A DNA stretch of 34,007 nt, from contig CANRFR010000017.1 of the NCBI GenBank assembly GCA_947629945.1, forward strand, positions 1-34,007. The letters run 5' to 3'. The stretch is from an uncultured Clostridia bacterium (GTDB lineage: Bacteria; Bacillota; Clostridia; Oscillospirales; Ruminococcaceae). The position numbers were made by a program, and so were the translations under genes. The notes below the pieces were generated by a model. The model worked only from the letters and a program-made list of their open reading frames with translations. It was not told the origin of the DNA and did no database searches. Of the stretch, positions 25,777-33,879 are shown piece by piece; position 1 is the first letter of the stretch; every line of letters begins with the position of its first letter.

Positions 25777-25976
25777 AAATACGGGGCAAGACAGGACAAC
25801 AAAATTTTATTGTTCCGGAAAATGTTGACAAGTATCAGCAAACGGGATATCCATATACTATAGCAATCCACTCACAGCCTTTTTACAGAGCAAACACGCG
25901 TTTAAAACACCCTCGCCGTGATATTTGGAAAACCCCGACAGAGCACCCCAACGAACAGAAAGAAGGAAAACAAATT
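25777..25976 (+). promoter_or_regulatory. Leader of the ABC transporter gene with a solitary MITE end
   Basis: The leader contains no recognised riboswitch; in particular I see no TPP motif. At 25855-25871 it has the 17-mer ATACTATAGCAATCCAC, identical to 33211-33227 at the left end of the MITE described below. No matching inverted end is nearby, so this is a solo end or a remnant. The ribosome binding site (AGAAGGA) lies before the ATG at 25977. Confidence 0.5.
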
Positions 25977-27068
25977 ATGAAGCTCAAAAAAATTATTTCA
26001 AGCATATTGACAGCTGCGGTTTGCACACTGTCACTGACGGCTTGCGGGAATGGAAGCTCGTCGATTTCGGAAAGCTCGGCAAATTCGAACGTAAGCACAG
26101 CTTCAACCTCGGAAGGTGACACTTCAACTCCCGAAAGTACTGCTTCGGCTCCCGAGAGCGGCACTTCAACTCCCGCCAACAACGGCTCAATAAAGGTTGT
26201 CGCGCTCAAAGGACCTACGGCTATGGGATTGGCAAAGTTGATAGATGACAACGAAAAAAACAATCTGGGCTACTCTTTTGAAATAAAAGCCGCACCGGAC
26301 GAGATCTCTCCGATGGCGGCGCAAGGAACCGCTGATATTTTCTGCGTTCCCGCAAACCTAGCCGCGATACTCAGTCAAAAAACCGAGGGCAAAGTACAGG
26401 CGATTGCAGTGAACACGCTGGGCGTGCTTTATATCTGCGAAAAAGGCGAGACCGTGAAGTCCGTTGCCGACCTTAAAGGCAAAACTATTTACAGCGCCGG
26501 CAAAGGCTCCACACCCGAGTACGCATTGAATTTCATTCTGGAAAACAACGGTCTCGACCCGGAAAAAGATGTCACCATTGAGTGGAAAAGCGAACACACC
26601 GAATGCCTTGAAGCAATGCTTAAAGGAGAAAACTGCGTTGCTATGCTGCCGCAGCCTTTCGTGACCACCGCACAAGCCAAAAACGAAGCGGTTAAAGTTG
26701 TCCTCGATCTGAATAAAGAGTGGGACGCTCTCGGCAAAGACAGTTCGCTCATCACGGGCGCGGCTATCGTTCGCAAGGATTTTGCGGAGCAAAATCCCGA
26801 GGCGCTCAAGACTTTCCTTAAGCAGTATGCCGAGTCCGTTGATTATGTGAACAACAACGTTGACGATGCGGCGGAGCTTATCGAAAAAGCGGATATCGTT
26901 CCCGCAGCCGTGGCTAAAAAAGCTATTCCCGAATGTAATATTGTCTGCATAACCGGCAACGATATGAAAGGCAAACTTTCCTCATATCTGTTTGTATTAT
27001 ACGAAAGCGACCCCAAATCGATAGGCGGCACACTCCCCAACGACGAGTTCTACTATATAGCTCAGTAA
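25977..27068 (+). CDS. ABC transporter substrate-binding lipoprotein (NitT/TauT type)
   Basis: The 363-residue protein has a signal peptide ending in the lipobox LTAC, so Cys23 would be lipid-anchored. About 50 Ser/Thr/Pro/Glu-rich residues follow, then a periplasmic-binding fold of the NitT/TauT/SsuA group with IKVVALKGPTAMGLAKL, ADIFCVPANLAAIL, ADLKGKTIYSAGKGSTPEYA and AMLPQPFVTTAQ. Relatives bind sulfonates, nitrate, taurine or thiamine precursors; the ligand here cannot be told. A permease and ATPase gene follow on the same strand, and a hairpin after the stop may raise the level of this protein over the membrane parts. Confidence 0.93.
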   Translation: MKLKKIISSILTAAVCTLSLTACGNGSSSISESSANSNVSTASTSEGDTSTPESTASAPESGTSTPANNGSIKVVALKGPTAMGLAKLIDDNEKNNLGYSFEIKAAPDEISPMAAQGTADIFCVPANLAAILSQKTEGKVQAIAVNTLGVLYICEKGETVKSVADLKGKTIYSAGKGSTPEYALNFILENNGLDPEKDVTIEWKSEHTECLEAMLKGENCVAMLPQPFVTTAQAKNEAVKVVLDLNKEWDALGKDSSLITGAAIVRKDFAEQNPEALKTFLKQYAESVDYVNNNVDDAAELIEKADIVPAAVAKKAIPECNIVCITGNDMKGKLSSYLFVLYESDPKSIGGTLPNDEFYYIAQ

Positions 27069-27116
27069 GCCGGTGAATTTTTAAATTTTTCGCATATTAT
27101 CGTCAATAACGATCCC

Positions 27117-27147
27117 GCTCTCCACCCACACGGGCGGGGAGCTTTTT
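27117..27147 (+). terminator. Hairpin between binding protein and permease genes
   Basis: GCTCTCCACCC pairs with GGGCGGGGAGC with one A-C mismatch and one T-G pair and is followed by five T. Such partial terminators between these genes often give more of the binding protein than of the permease. Confidence 0.75.
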
Positions 27148-27173
27148 ACGAAGCAAAAAGGGAGGTGTGAAAA

Positions 27174-27929
27174 ATGCACAGATTAAAGAAATTCGGCACG
27201 ACCGCTGCGGCTGCCTTATTTTGGATTGTCGTGTGGTACATTATCGCGTTAAAGTTGGACAGCAACATAATCCTGGTCACCCCGATAGAAGCGGCAAAGC
27301 GGCTTTTCAAGCTTGTGCGGCTCGGTGATTTTTGGCGGAGCGTGCTGTTTTCGGCGGCTCGCGTACTGCTGGGTTTCGCGCTGGGACTGGTCATCGGAAC
27401 GCTTCTAGCTGTGGCTTCAAAGAAGCTCCGATTAGTGCGTGCGCTTTTTTCGCCGCTTATCTCCGCGATGAAATCCATTCCCGTGGCGTCGTTCACAATT
27501 CTTGCACTTATCTGGATAGGCTCGAAGAACCTTTCGGTGCTTGTCTCTTTCCTGATCTGTGTGCCTATAGTCTGCGGAAATATGTTGGAAGGTCTGGATA
27601 ATTTAGATCCGAAACTCACAGAGATGTCTCATATTTTCCGAATTTCTCCTTGGAAACGGTTCGTGGGCGTTTATTTGTCGCAGCTTCTCCCCTACTTCCG
27701 CTCGGCGGCACGGCTCGGCATAGGGCTTTGCTGGAAATCGGGAATCGCCGCCGAAGTCATCGGCATACCAAACCACTCCATCGGCGAAAAGCTTTATCAA
27801 TCAAAAGTATACCTTGAAACCGCCGACCTTTTCGCGTGGACAGCGGTAGTGATATTGCTGAGCTTTATATGCGAAAAACTGTTCATATTACTTCTGAACA
27901 TACTTCAAAAACGTGTTGAAAGAATGTGA
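27174..27929 (+). CDS. ABC transporter permease (NitT/TauT type)
   Basis: A 251-residue integral membrane permease with about six hydrophobic helices. It includes TPIEAAKRLFKLV and a binding-protein-dependent transport signature, with the EAA-like loop IAAEVIGIPNHSIGEKLYQS near residue 200, where the ATPase docks. The SsuC/TauC-like pattern (FWRSVLFSAARVLLGFALG) is clear. GGAGGTG lies before the ATG. It overlaps no gene but is followed by the ATPase with a 7-base gap. Confidence 0.92.
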   Translation: MHRLKKFGTTAAAALFWIVVWYIIALKLDSNIILVTPIEAAKRLFKLVRLGDFWRSVLFSAARVLLGFALGLVIGTLLAVASKKLRLVRALFSPLISAMKSIPVASFTILALIWIGSKNLSVLVSFLICVPIVCGNMLEGLDNLDPKLTEMSHIFRISPWKRFVGVYLSQLLPYFRSAARLGIGLCWKSGIAAEVIGIPNHSIGEKLYQSKVYLETADLFAWTAVVILLSFICEKLFILLLNILQKRVERM

Positions 27930-27936
27930 GGACATT

Positions 27937-28503
27937 ATGCTGAAATGTAATAATATCCGCAAAAGCTTTGGAGAACTGCGCGTTTTCGACGGATTCACGC
28001 ACGAGTTTGCCGAGAGAAAGCTCACTGTGATTTTAGGAAAATCGGGCTGCGGCAAGACCACTCTACTGAACCTGCTGATGGGCTTGCAAAAGCCGGACAG
28101 CGGCGAGGTACTCCGAAACGGGCAAATAAGCGCCATTTTTCAAGAAAACAGGCTGTGCGAAAACCTAAGCGTTTCCGCGAATATCAGATTGGTTACGGGA
28201 AAGCGGCTGTCAAAAGCGCAGATTGCCGTGGAACTTGCCGCTGTAGGGCTGTCTAACTGTGAAAACAAGCCGGCGCGTGAGCTTTCGGGAGGAATGAAGC
28301 GTCGAACGGCGCTTCTCCGCGCGTTGCTCGCCGAATACGACATTCTGTTCGCCGACGAGCCGTTCAAAGGACTGGATACTGACACTAAGCGCGATGTAAT
28401 GCTCTATTTCAAGGAAAAGACCGCTGACAAAACAGTTGTTTTGGTAACTCACGACAGCGACGAGTGCGCGACCCTTGCCGATGAAACGCTCAGACTGGGG
28501 TGA
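27937..28503 (+). CDS. ABC transporter ATP-binding protein (NitT/TauT type, short)
   Basis: The 188-residue ATPase has Walker A GKSGCGKTT near residue 33, the Q-loop FQENRL, the signature LSGGM, Walker B ILFADEP and the H-loop VTHD. It ends directly after the H-loop region and so lacks the 40-60 C-terminal residues most family members have; it appears to be a complete short form. GAGG lies upstream of the ATG at 27937; the track start is eight codons early. It would power the adjacent permease. Confidence 0.92.
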   Translation: MLKCNNIRKSFGELRVFDGFTHEFAERKLTVILGKSGCGKTTLLNLLMGLQKPDSGEVLRNGQISAIFQENRLCENLSVSANIRLVTGKRLSKAQIAVELAAVGLSNCENKPARELSGGMKRRTALLRALLAEYDILFADEPFKGLDTDTKRDVMLYFKEKTADKTVVLVTHDSDECATLADETLRLG

Positions 28504-28507
28504 TAAG

Positions 28508-28960
28508 ATGGAATTTATCGTAGGTTATGTAATGATCGCAACTCTGCTGCTTTTTATGGGATTCAGTCTGACGCAAATCGGTGTAATGACGCTGATTTTG
28601 CTTGGAGTTTTCGTTGCGCTTATCGGAGTTTTTTTCTCGGTGTGCCTTGCGTTTTTGGCGATGTCGAGACGCGTGACGGCTGTTTTCGGTTTTATTGACG
28701 AAGAACCGCGGTTTCCCGTGGCGGTTTACAGAGTTGGCGATGATGAGGTTCCGAATTTATTTCCCTGTGAAATGATTATGCGAAATAAACTGTACGTTCC
28801 CGACAAGGAGCTAAAGCTTCTTTACTGCAAGCCGCGCAAATCTGTTATTGACGCCAACGCGCTTACCACAATCATTGCGGGCAGCGCGATCTTTATTCCT
28901 GCGGGGGTGTTTTGCATTTTTATGATTGTCAGATTTTTCGGCAATCTTAACGGTATGTGA
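28508..28960 (+). CDS. Small membrane protein of unknown function
   Basis: The 150-residue product has two N-terminal helices (VGYVMIATLLLFMGFSL and MTLILLGVFVALIGVFFSVCLAFLAM), a cytoplasmic-type domain of about 60 residues (FIDEEPRFPVAVYRVGDDEVPN), and a third helix at the end (IIAGSAIFIPAGVFCIFMIV). I recognise no family. The ATG at 28508 lies five bases after the ATPase stop, with GGGGTGA upstream, so it is probably part of the transporter operon. A link to transport is only inferred from position. Confidence 0.7.
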   Translation: MEFIVGYVMIATLLLFMGFSLTQIGVMTLILLGVFVALIGVFFSVCLAFLAMSRRVTAVFGFIDEEPRFPVAVYRVGDDEVPNLFPCEMIMRNKLYVPDKELKLLYCKPRKSVIDANALTTIIAGSAIFIPAGVFCIFMIVRFFGNLNGM

Positions 28961-29093
28961 TTTTCAAAGGACTGTTATGCGCGAAACGGGCGGGCATTTC
29001 GAGTGTAACAGCGCTATGGAACAGTCAAAGCGCTTCTAAACCGAAATCGGCTTTTGAGCGCGGACATCATTACAATATAAGGAGATTTTCAAA

Positions 29094-29882
29094 ATGATAA
29101 TTGACGCACACGCGCATATTTTTCCCGATATAATAGCCGAAAAAGCGAGTAAAGGGATAAGCACATTTTACGAGGGAATGAAAATGGACGGCTGCGGCAC
29201 GGTATCGGAGCTTCTGGAAAAAGGAGACAAAGCGGGCGTTGACCGTTATATCGTACAATCCGTGGCTACGGTGCCGACTCAGGTGGTCGCTATAAACAAT
29301 TTTATAACAGAAAGCGTTAAATCGCACCCCGACAAGCTCGTCGGCTTTGGAGCTTTACACCCCGATTTTGAGGATATAAACGGCGAAACAGAGCGAATAA
29401 TCTCATTGGGGCTGCGCGGAATAAAACTACACAGTGATTTTCAAGACTTTAACATTGACGACGAAAAAGCTTTTCCAATCTACGAAGCCGCCGAGGGCAG
29501 ACTGCCTATTCTGTTTCACGTCGGCGACCCGCGCTCCGACCGTTCCTCGCCTGAGCGACTGCTGAACGTTGTGAAGCGTTTTCCAAAACTTACGGTCATC
29601 GGAGCGCATTTTGCCGGGTGGTCTATGTGGGACACAGGCGCGGAACTTTTCGACCACAGCGGAGTATACGTAGACTGCTCCAGTTCCCTTTACGCTATGT
29701 CGCCCGAACATGCCGCCGAACTTATCCGAAAAATTGGCGTACACCGGGTTATGTGGGGAACAGACTACCCGATGTGGAACGCCTCGGAGGAACTGGCGCG
29801 TTTCGCTAAGCTTCCGCTTACAGAACGCGAACGCGAACTTGTTCTCGGCGAAAATGCTCGGCGGCTTTTAGGCGAGCTGTAA
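29094..29882 (+). CDS. Amidohydrolase-2 family metal-dependent hydrolase
   Basis: A 262-residue TIM-barrel hydrolase of the amidohydrolase_2 (PF04909) type. The metal-binding HxH is MIIDAHAHIF at the start, with later GIKLHSDF, PILFHVGDP, GAHFAGWS and the C-terminal WGTDYPMW, whose Asp is catalytic in the family. Members act as decarboxylases or hydrolases; the substrate cannot be predicted. AAGGAG precedes the ATG. The 133-base gap before it holds a weak dyad and no clear promoter, so it may be cotranscribed with the transporter. Confidence 0.88.
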   Translation: MIIDAHAHIFPDIIAEKASKGISTFYEGMKMDGCGTVSELLEKGDKAGVDRYIVQSVATVPTQVVAINNFITESVKSHPDKLVGFGALHPDFEDINGETERIISLGLRGIKLHSDFQDFNIDDEKAFPIYEAAEGRLPILFHVGDPRSDRSSPERLLNVVKRFPKLTVIGAHFAGWSMWDTGAELFDHSGVYVDCSSSLYAMSPEHAAELIRKIGVHRVMWGTDYPMWNASEELARFAKLPLTERERELVLGENARRLLGEL

Positions 29883-29922
29883 ACGCACGGGAAATTTATC
29901 GTACAAAACCGAGGGGATAATA

Positions 29923-30050
29923 TGCATAACAAATTAAAAAACGAAATGATAGACTACTACACCGGAGATCCAAAACGGATACAACACTTTTTAAAAGTCC
30001 ACGAACTTGTCGCTCTTATCGCGGCAAACGAAAAGCTCAACGAAAAATGA
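29923..30050 (+). pseudogene. HD-domain hydrolase remnant, frameshifted and truncated
   Basis: An ATG at 29923, preceded by GAGGGGATA, would encode MHNKLKTK and stop. One base out of frame, the ATG at 29946 starts MIDYYTGDPKRIQHFLKVHE and runs to LNEK. This is the N-terminus of a common clostridial HD-domain hydrolase, in which GDPKRIQHFLKV is a hallmark, before the HD motif itself. Adding one A to the run of five near 29941 would join both parts. The catalytic region is missing altogether, so the locus is a dead stub. Confidence 0.7.
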
Positions 30051-30062
30051 TATTTGTATTAT

Positions 30063-30560
30063 TTATGCAATGTTATTGTTTGAAAACCTTTTTGTGACCA
30101 GTTGTGCACAGATACCCGTGAATGCTCCCGCCAAGCACCCGGAAACGATCAAAAAGGGAAGATATCCAATAACTCCTGCCCCCATCACAAAAAAAGCAAC
30201 AGCAATCTGTCCGATATTATGCGAAATCGCTCCGAAAACACTGCTTAGCCAAATATGATTACTGCCAATTACCTTTTTAATGATCAACATTGTTGCAACA
30301 CAAAAAACACTGCCCGCAAAGCTGTATAAAAGCGCCGACAAATTGCCGCCGAATAACGCGGCAAGTGTAATTCTTGCGCCGACAACCATCATAACCTCGC
30401 ACGCTCGATATTGATACATGGCGTAAACCGTGACGATGTTCGCAAGTCCGAGTTTTATTCCGGGTATCGGAAACGGATTCGGTATTTGCAGCTCCACTAC
30501 GAATATTACAAGCGCAATACCCGTTAAAAGCGCAAGCTGCGCTAATTATTTTGTTTTCAT
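30063..30560 (-). pseudogene. Gx transporter family gene with a nonsense codon
   Basis: The readable ORF starts at a GTG (MELQIPNPFPIPG) and encodes a 144-residue membrane protein of the Gx transporter family (PF07456, related to heptaprenyl diphosphate synthase component I), with GIKLGLANIVTVYAMY and three to four helices. The frame continues upstream through LAQLALLTGIALVIFVV to an ATG at 30560, but codon 5 is TAA (ATG AAA ACA AAA TAA). Relatives usually read MKTKK here, so one base change probably destroyed the gene. Reinitiation at the GTG would lose the first helix. It directly follows the NusG-domain-II gene. Confidence 0.75.
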
Positions 30561-31325
<765 letters not shown>

Positions 31326-31347
31326 CTAAATATTATTCTGTGATTAT

Positions 31348-31376
31348 ATTATAACCAATCTTTGCGGTTTTGAGAA
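31348..31376 (-). promoter_or_regulatory. Promoter of the chimeric ORF
   Basis: Minus strand TTCTCA, 17-nt spacer, TATAAT. The -10 box is perfect and the -35 box matches four of six. Confidence 0.65.
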
Positions 31377-31397
31377 GTTCATTTTGGTTTATCGGCT

Positions 31398-31413
31398 TAT
31401 ACCTTGAGGTATA
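31398..31413. promoter_or_regulatory. Dyad TATACCT-TG-AGGTATA, MerR-like operator candidate
   Basis: Two perfect seven-base arms flank a two-base centre. Dyads of this ACCT...AGGT type are often bound by MerR-family regulators near aldo/keto reductase genes. No merR gene lies in the window. A TTGCTT box is next to it on the minus strand, but the expected -10 box at 19 nt is poor. Confidence 0.5.
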
Positions 31414-31419
31414 AAGCAA

Positions 31420-31445
31420 AGAGATCGAACCAAAATCCGATCTCT
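31420..31445 (-). terminator. Terminator after the flavin reductase gene
   Basis: AGAGATCG pairs exactly with CGATCTCT around a ten-base loop and is followed on the minus strand by TTGCTTT. It separates the flavin reductase end from the promoter of the chimeric ORF. Confidence 0.65.
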
Positions 31446-31488
31446 CCGTTTTATGAAAATGAGATAGGAAGCCGCTGATTTCTTCCAC

Positions 31489-32045
31489 TTACTTCAGCGC
31501 CGCGCCATCCTTAAAGGCATTGCCCACACGTTCGCCGAGAACGTGATAACCGTTCTTTATAGGCTCGAACGATATGGGGCGCAGCTTGGCAATGTCGATA
31601 ATACCGTCCTCGCCGAGAATGCTCTCATCGGCGCTGATGTTGATGATCTCGCCGATAATGTTGCCGTCCTCGGTGATTTTCACAAGTCTGCACTCCAACG
31701 TCATGGGAACTCGTTAATGATCGGCGCGTCAACAAATACGCTTTTTGTAACGGTAAATCCCGCTTTTTTCATTTTGTCGGGAGTATCGTTTGCGGAAACC
31801 GTTCCCACATAGTCGCAAGCCGTAACGTGCGCCGCGTCCGCAAAGCTCACGGTAAACGCTCCTTTGTCCTTAATGTTTTGCGTAGTCTTATGTCCCGCGC
31901 TCAGGCACAGCTCTACCATACTCGCTTCGTACAAACCTCCCCAAGCGGCATTCATCGCGTCGGGATTACCGTTCTTGTCGTATGTGCCTATAATCAGCAC
32001 AGGGAGCGGATAAAACCACGGCTTCACTCCAAAATTCTTTCTCAT
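31489..32045 (-). pseudogene. Flavin reductase-like protein split by a frameshift
   Basis: Two adjacent ORFs are halves of one FMN-binding split-barrel flavin reductase. The first (from ATG 32045, MRKNFGVKPWFYPLPVLIIG) ends VDAPIINEFP-stop. The second begins MTLECRLVKITEDGNIIGEI, exactly the expected continuation. The total length of 557 bases is one short of a whole number of codons. The stop and next ATG overlap as ATGA, so some coupled translation into two chains is conceivable. A one-base loss is the simpler reading. AAGGAG precedes the ATG. The gene follows the intact aldo/keto reductase by five bases. Confidence 0.75.
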
Positions 32046-32050
32046 AAAAA

Positions 32051-33052
32051 TCACTCCTTAATTATTTTTGATCCTCCGAAAACGGCGGACATTTCCATAT
32101 TATCAAGCGCCTTGTCAATTTCGGCGATTTCGCTGTCGGTCAGAATGATATCGGCAGCGGCGAGGTTTTCCTTTAGTCTGTCCGTTTTGCGCGAACCCGG
32201 AATGGGCACGATATACGGTTTTTTGCACATCATCCACGCAAGTGAGATCTGCGCCGGGGTCGCGTTCTTTTTCTCTGCGATTTTGTTTACAAGTGACAAC
32301 AGATCACTGTTTTGTTCAATGCCTTTCTCGGTAAATTGCGGCATTGCACTGCGGTAATCAAGCGCTCCGTCAAATTGCGTTCCCTTGCCGTATTTTCCCG
32401 ATAAAAATCCGTTGGCAAGCGGCGAGAACGCCACAAATACGATATTCAGCTCCTCCAAAACGGGAAATAATTTTTCGTGCCACCGAGCCATCATTGAATA
32501 TCTATTCTGTATTGCGGTTATTGGGCAAACCTTATGTGCGCGGCGAATTTGTTCCTCGTCAGCCTCCGACAGTCCCCAATGCGTTATCTTTCCCGCTTTT
32601 ATAAGCTCCGACATCACGCCCGCGACCTCCTCAATGGGAACATTCGGGTCGGCGCGGTGCTGATAATACAAGTCGATATGGTCAGTGCCGAGCCTCTTTA
32701 AGGACGCGTCGACAGACGCTCTTATTGTTTCGGGGCGCGAGTCGGGAATAAGCGGTTTGTTGACTTCGGGGCTGCTCATATCGAACTTTATCCCGAATTT
32801 CGTTGCTATAACCACATTATCCCGAATGTCTTTAAGCGATTCACCGACAAGCAGCTCATTTTGATGAGGATCGTCGGCAGTGCCGTAAACCTCCGCCGTG
32901 TCAAAAAAATCATACCCCATTTCGACCGCTTTCCGAATAGTTTCAACGGCGGTTTTCTTATCGGTTGGCGCGCCGTAGGCGTGAGAAAATCCCATACAGC
33001 CAAGCCCGATCGCAGATACTTTCAAATCCGTTCCCAAAACTCTCTTTTTCAT
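32051..33052 (-). CDS. Aldo/keto reductase (Tas/YhdN-like)
   Basis: An intact 333-residue NAD(P)H-dependent reductase. It opens MKKRVLGTDLKVSAIGLGCM and shows the tetrad in DTAEVYG (Asp and Tyr), IATKFG (Lys) and YYQHRADP (His). The cofactor-binding end contains PIPGSRKTDRLKENLAAA. Such enzymes reduce small aldehydes and ketones; the natural substrate is unknown. AAAGGG lies seven bases before the ATG. It is the only complete gene between 29.9 and 34 kb. The upstream RibD-type pseudogene ends five bases before it, so both were probably in one operon with the flavin reductase. Confidence 0.93.
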   Translation of the reverse strand: MKKRVLGTDLKVSAIGLGCMGFSHAYGAPTDKKTAVETIRKAVEMGYDFFDTAEVYGTADDPHQNELLVGESLKDIRDNVVIATKFGIKFDMSSPEVNKPLIPDSRPETIRASVDASLKRLGTDHIDLYYQHRADPNVPIEEVAGVMSELIKAGKITHWGLSEADEEQIRRAHKVCPITAIQNRYSMMARWHEKLFPVLEELNIVFVAFSPLANGFLSGKYGKGTQFDGALDYRSAMPQFTEKGIEQNSDLLSLVNKIAEKKNATPAQISLAWMMCKKPYIVPIPGSRKTDRLKENLAAADIILTDSEIAEIDKALDNMEMSAVFGGSKIIKE

Positions 33053-33056
33053 ATAA

Positions 33057-33866
33057 TTACCCTTTCAACAAATATTGCAGATGAACGGAGTTACCGACAC
33101 GTCTAACGTCTTTCAACTCGAAAACCGCAGGTGTTCTCTCGGGAAGAAAATCCGCCTTTTCAAATATAGTCGCGGCGGCAGGGTTTCCGTCCGTGGCGGG
33201 AGCGATAACAATACTATAGCAATCCACGAAAATAGTGCTACAGTTCAATTAAACGTTATCATACGAGGCGGGCGCTTAAAAGCACCAATGTTGCCTTAAT
33301 TGTGTGGATTGCTATAACCTCGTCAATCAAATTCTATTGGATAAGCGACCGGTTCATCAGTCCGCCGCCTGCCGCAAGCAAACGCTCTATTTTGAATAAT
33401 TTGTGCAGCTTTTTAAGCATAAGAGAGCAGTCCAGACTATCGTTTCCCGCAAAAATATACGATACCCCGACATTTCGCAAATACGCTAAATAATCGTCCG
33501 AAACTTTTCCAAAAGCACTTCAATAACGTGCGCTTTCGGGCGGTTTTTCTTTTCGATGTAACCCGAATTAAATCCGAGAATTCCTTTCGGGTCGACCGAA
33601 ACGATATAGTTTTTTATATCGTTCGGCGCTTGGAAATCTTCGTGCGGAATATCGTGCTCACATTTCGGAATATTTTCGGCAAGACCGTCGGAAAATCCGC
33701 CGCGCATAGTCGTTGTGCCGTATAATGTCGCGGAGCAATCGAAGCTTTCCCGCAAATTCGCGTATTCCGCAAGCGTTCCTCCGCACTCGGGAACGGAGAA
33801 AAAATCGCCATCTATTTTTCCGTCAACGGAAGTCAGCATGTGGCATATCACATAAGGTCTGTTCAT
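33057..33866 (-). pseudogene. RibD C-terminal-type reductase gene, broken three times
   Basis: From ATG 33866 (AAGGAG upstream) the frame encodes MNRPYVICHMLTSVDGKIDG, the start of a dihydrofolate-reductase-like RibD_C protein, down to PKAHVIEVLLEK. Near 33505 one base is missing: the next frame continues VSDDYLAYLRNVGVSYIFAG to GGGLMNRSLIQ. There a TAG interrupts the gene, after which NLIDEV follows. A 98-bp MITE with a TA duplication then splits DEV from SIVIAPATDGNPAAATIFEK, the C-terminal part ending at 33057. Without the MITE and one TA the length is 710 bases, one short of 237 codons, which agrees with the frameshift. Confidence 0.88.
33217..33314. mobile_element. 98-bp MITE with 11-bp inverted ends and TA target duplication
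   Basis: TAGCAATCCAC at 33217-33227 and GTGGATTGCTA at 33304-33314 are exact inverted copies. They are flanked by TA at 33215-33216 and 33315-33316. The element sits inside the RibD-type pseudogene; deleting it with one TA restores GAC GAG GTT AGT ATT GTT (DEVSIV), the expected family sequence, so the borders are certain. TA duplication is typical of IS630/Tc1-mariner transposases, and the element is far too short to encode one. An inner CAATTAA/TTAATTG pair is also present. A solo end lies at 25859-25871. Confidence 0.88.
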
Positions 33867-33879
33867 TTGTCGGTTCTCC

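Noticed and set aside
25777-25976. TPP or other riboswitch before the NitT/TauT-type transporter
   Set aside because: None of the conserved TPP core sequences are present and no convincing aptamer fold was seen.
28961-29093. Promoter for the amidohydrolase
   Set aside because: TTGAGC and TATAAG are 16 bases apart but would place the start within the ribosome binding site; no better pair was found.
31489-31704. 71-aa ORF as a separate small gene
   Set aside because: It is the second half of the frameshifted flavin reductase and continues its domain directly.
33057-33248. 63-aa minus-strand ORF as an independent gene
   Set aside because: Its body (VIAPATDGNPAAATIFEK) is the C-terminus of the RibD-type pseudogene; the first residues come from the MITE.
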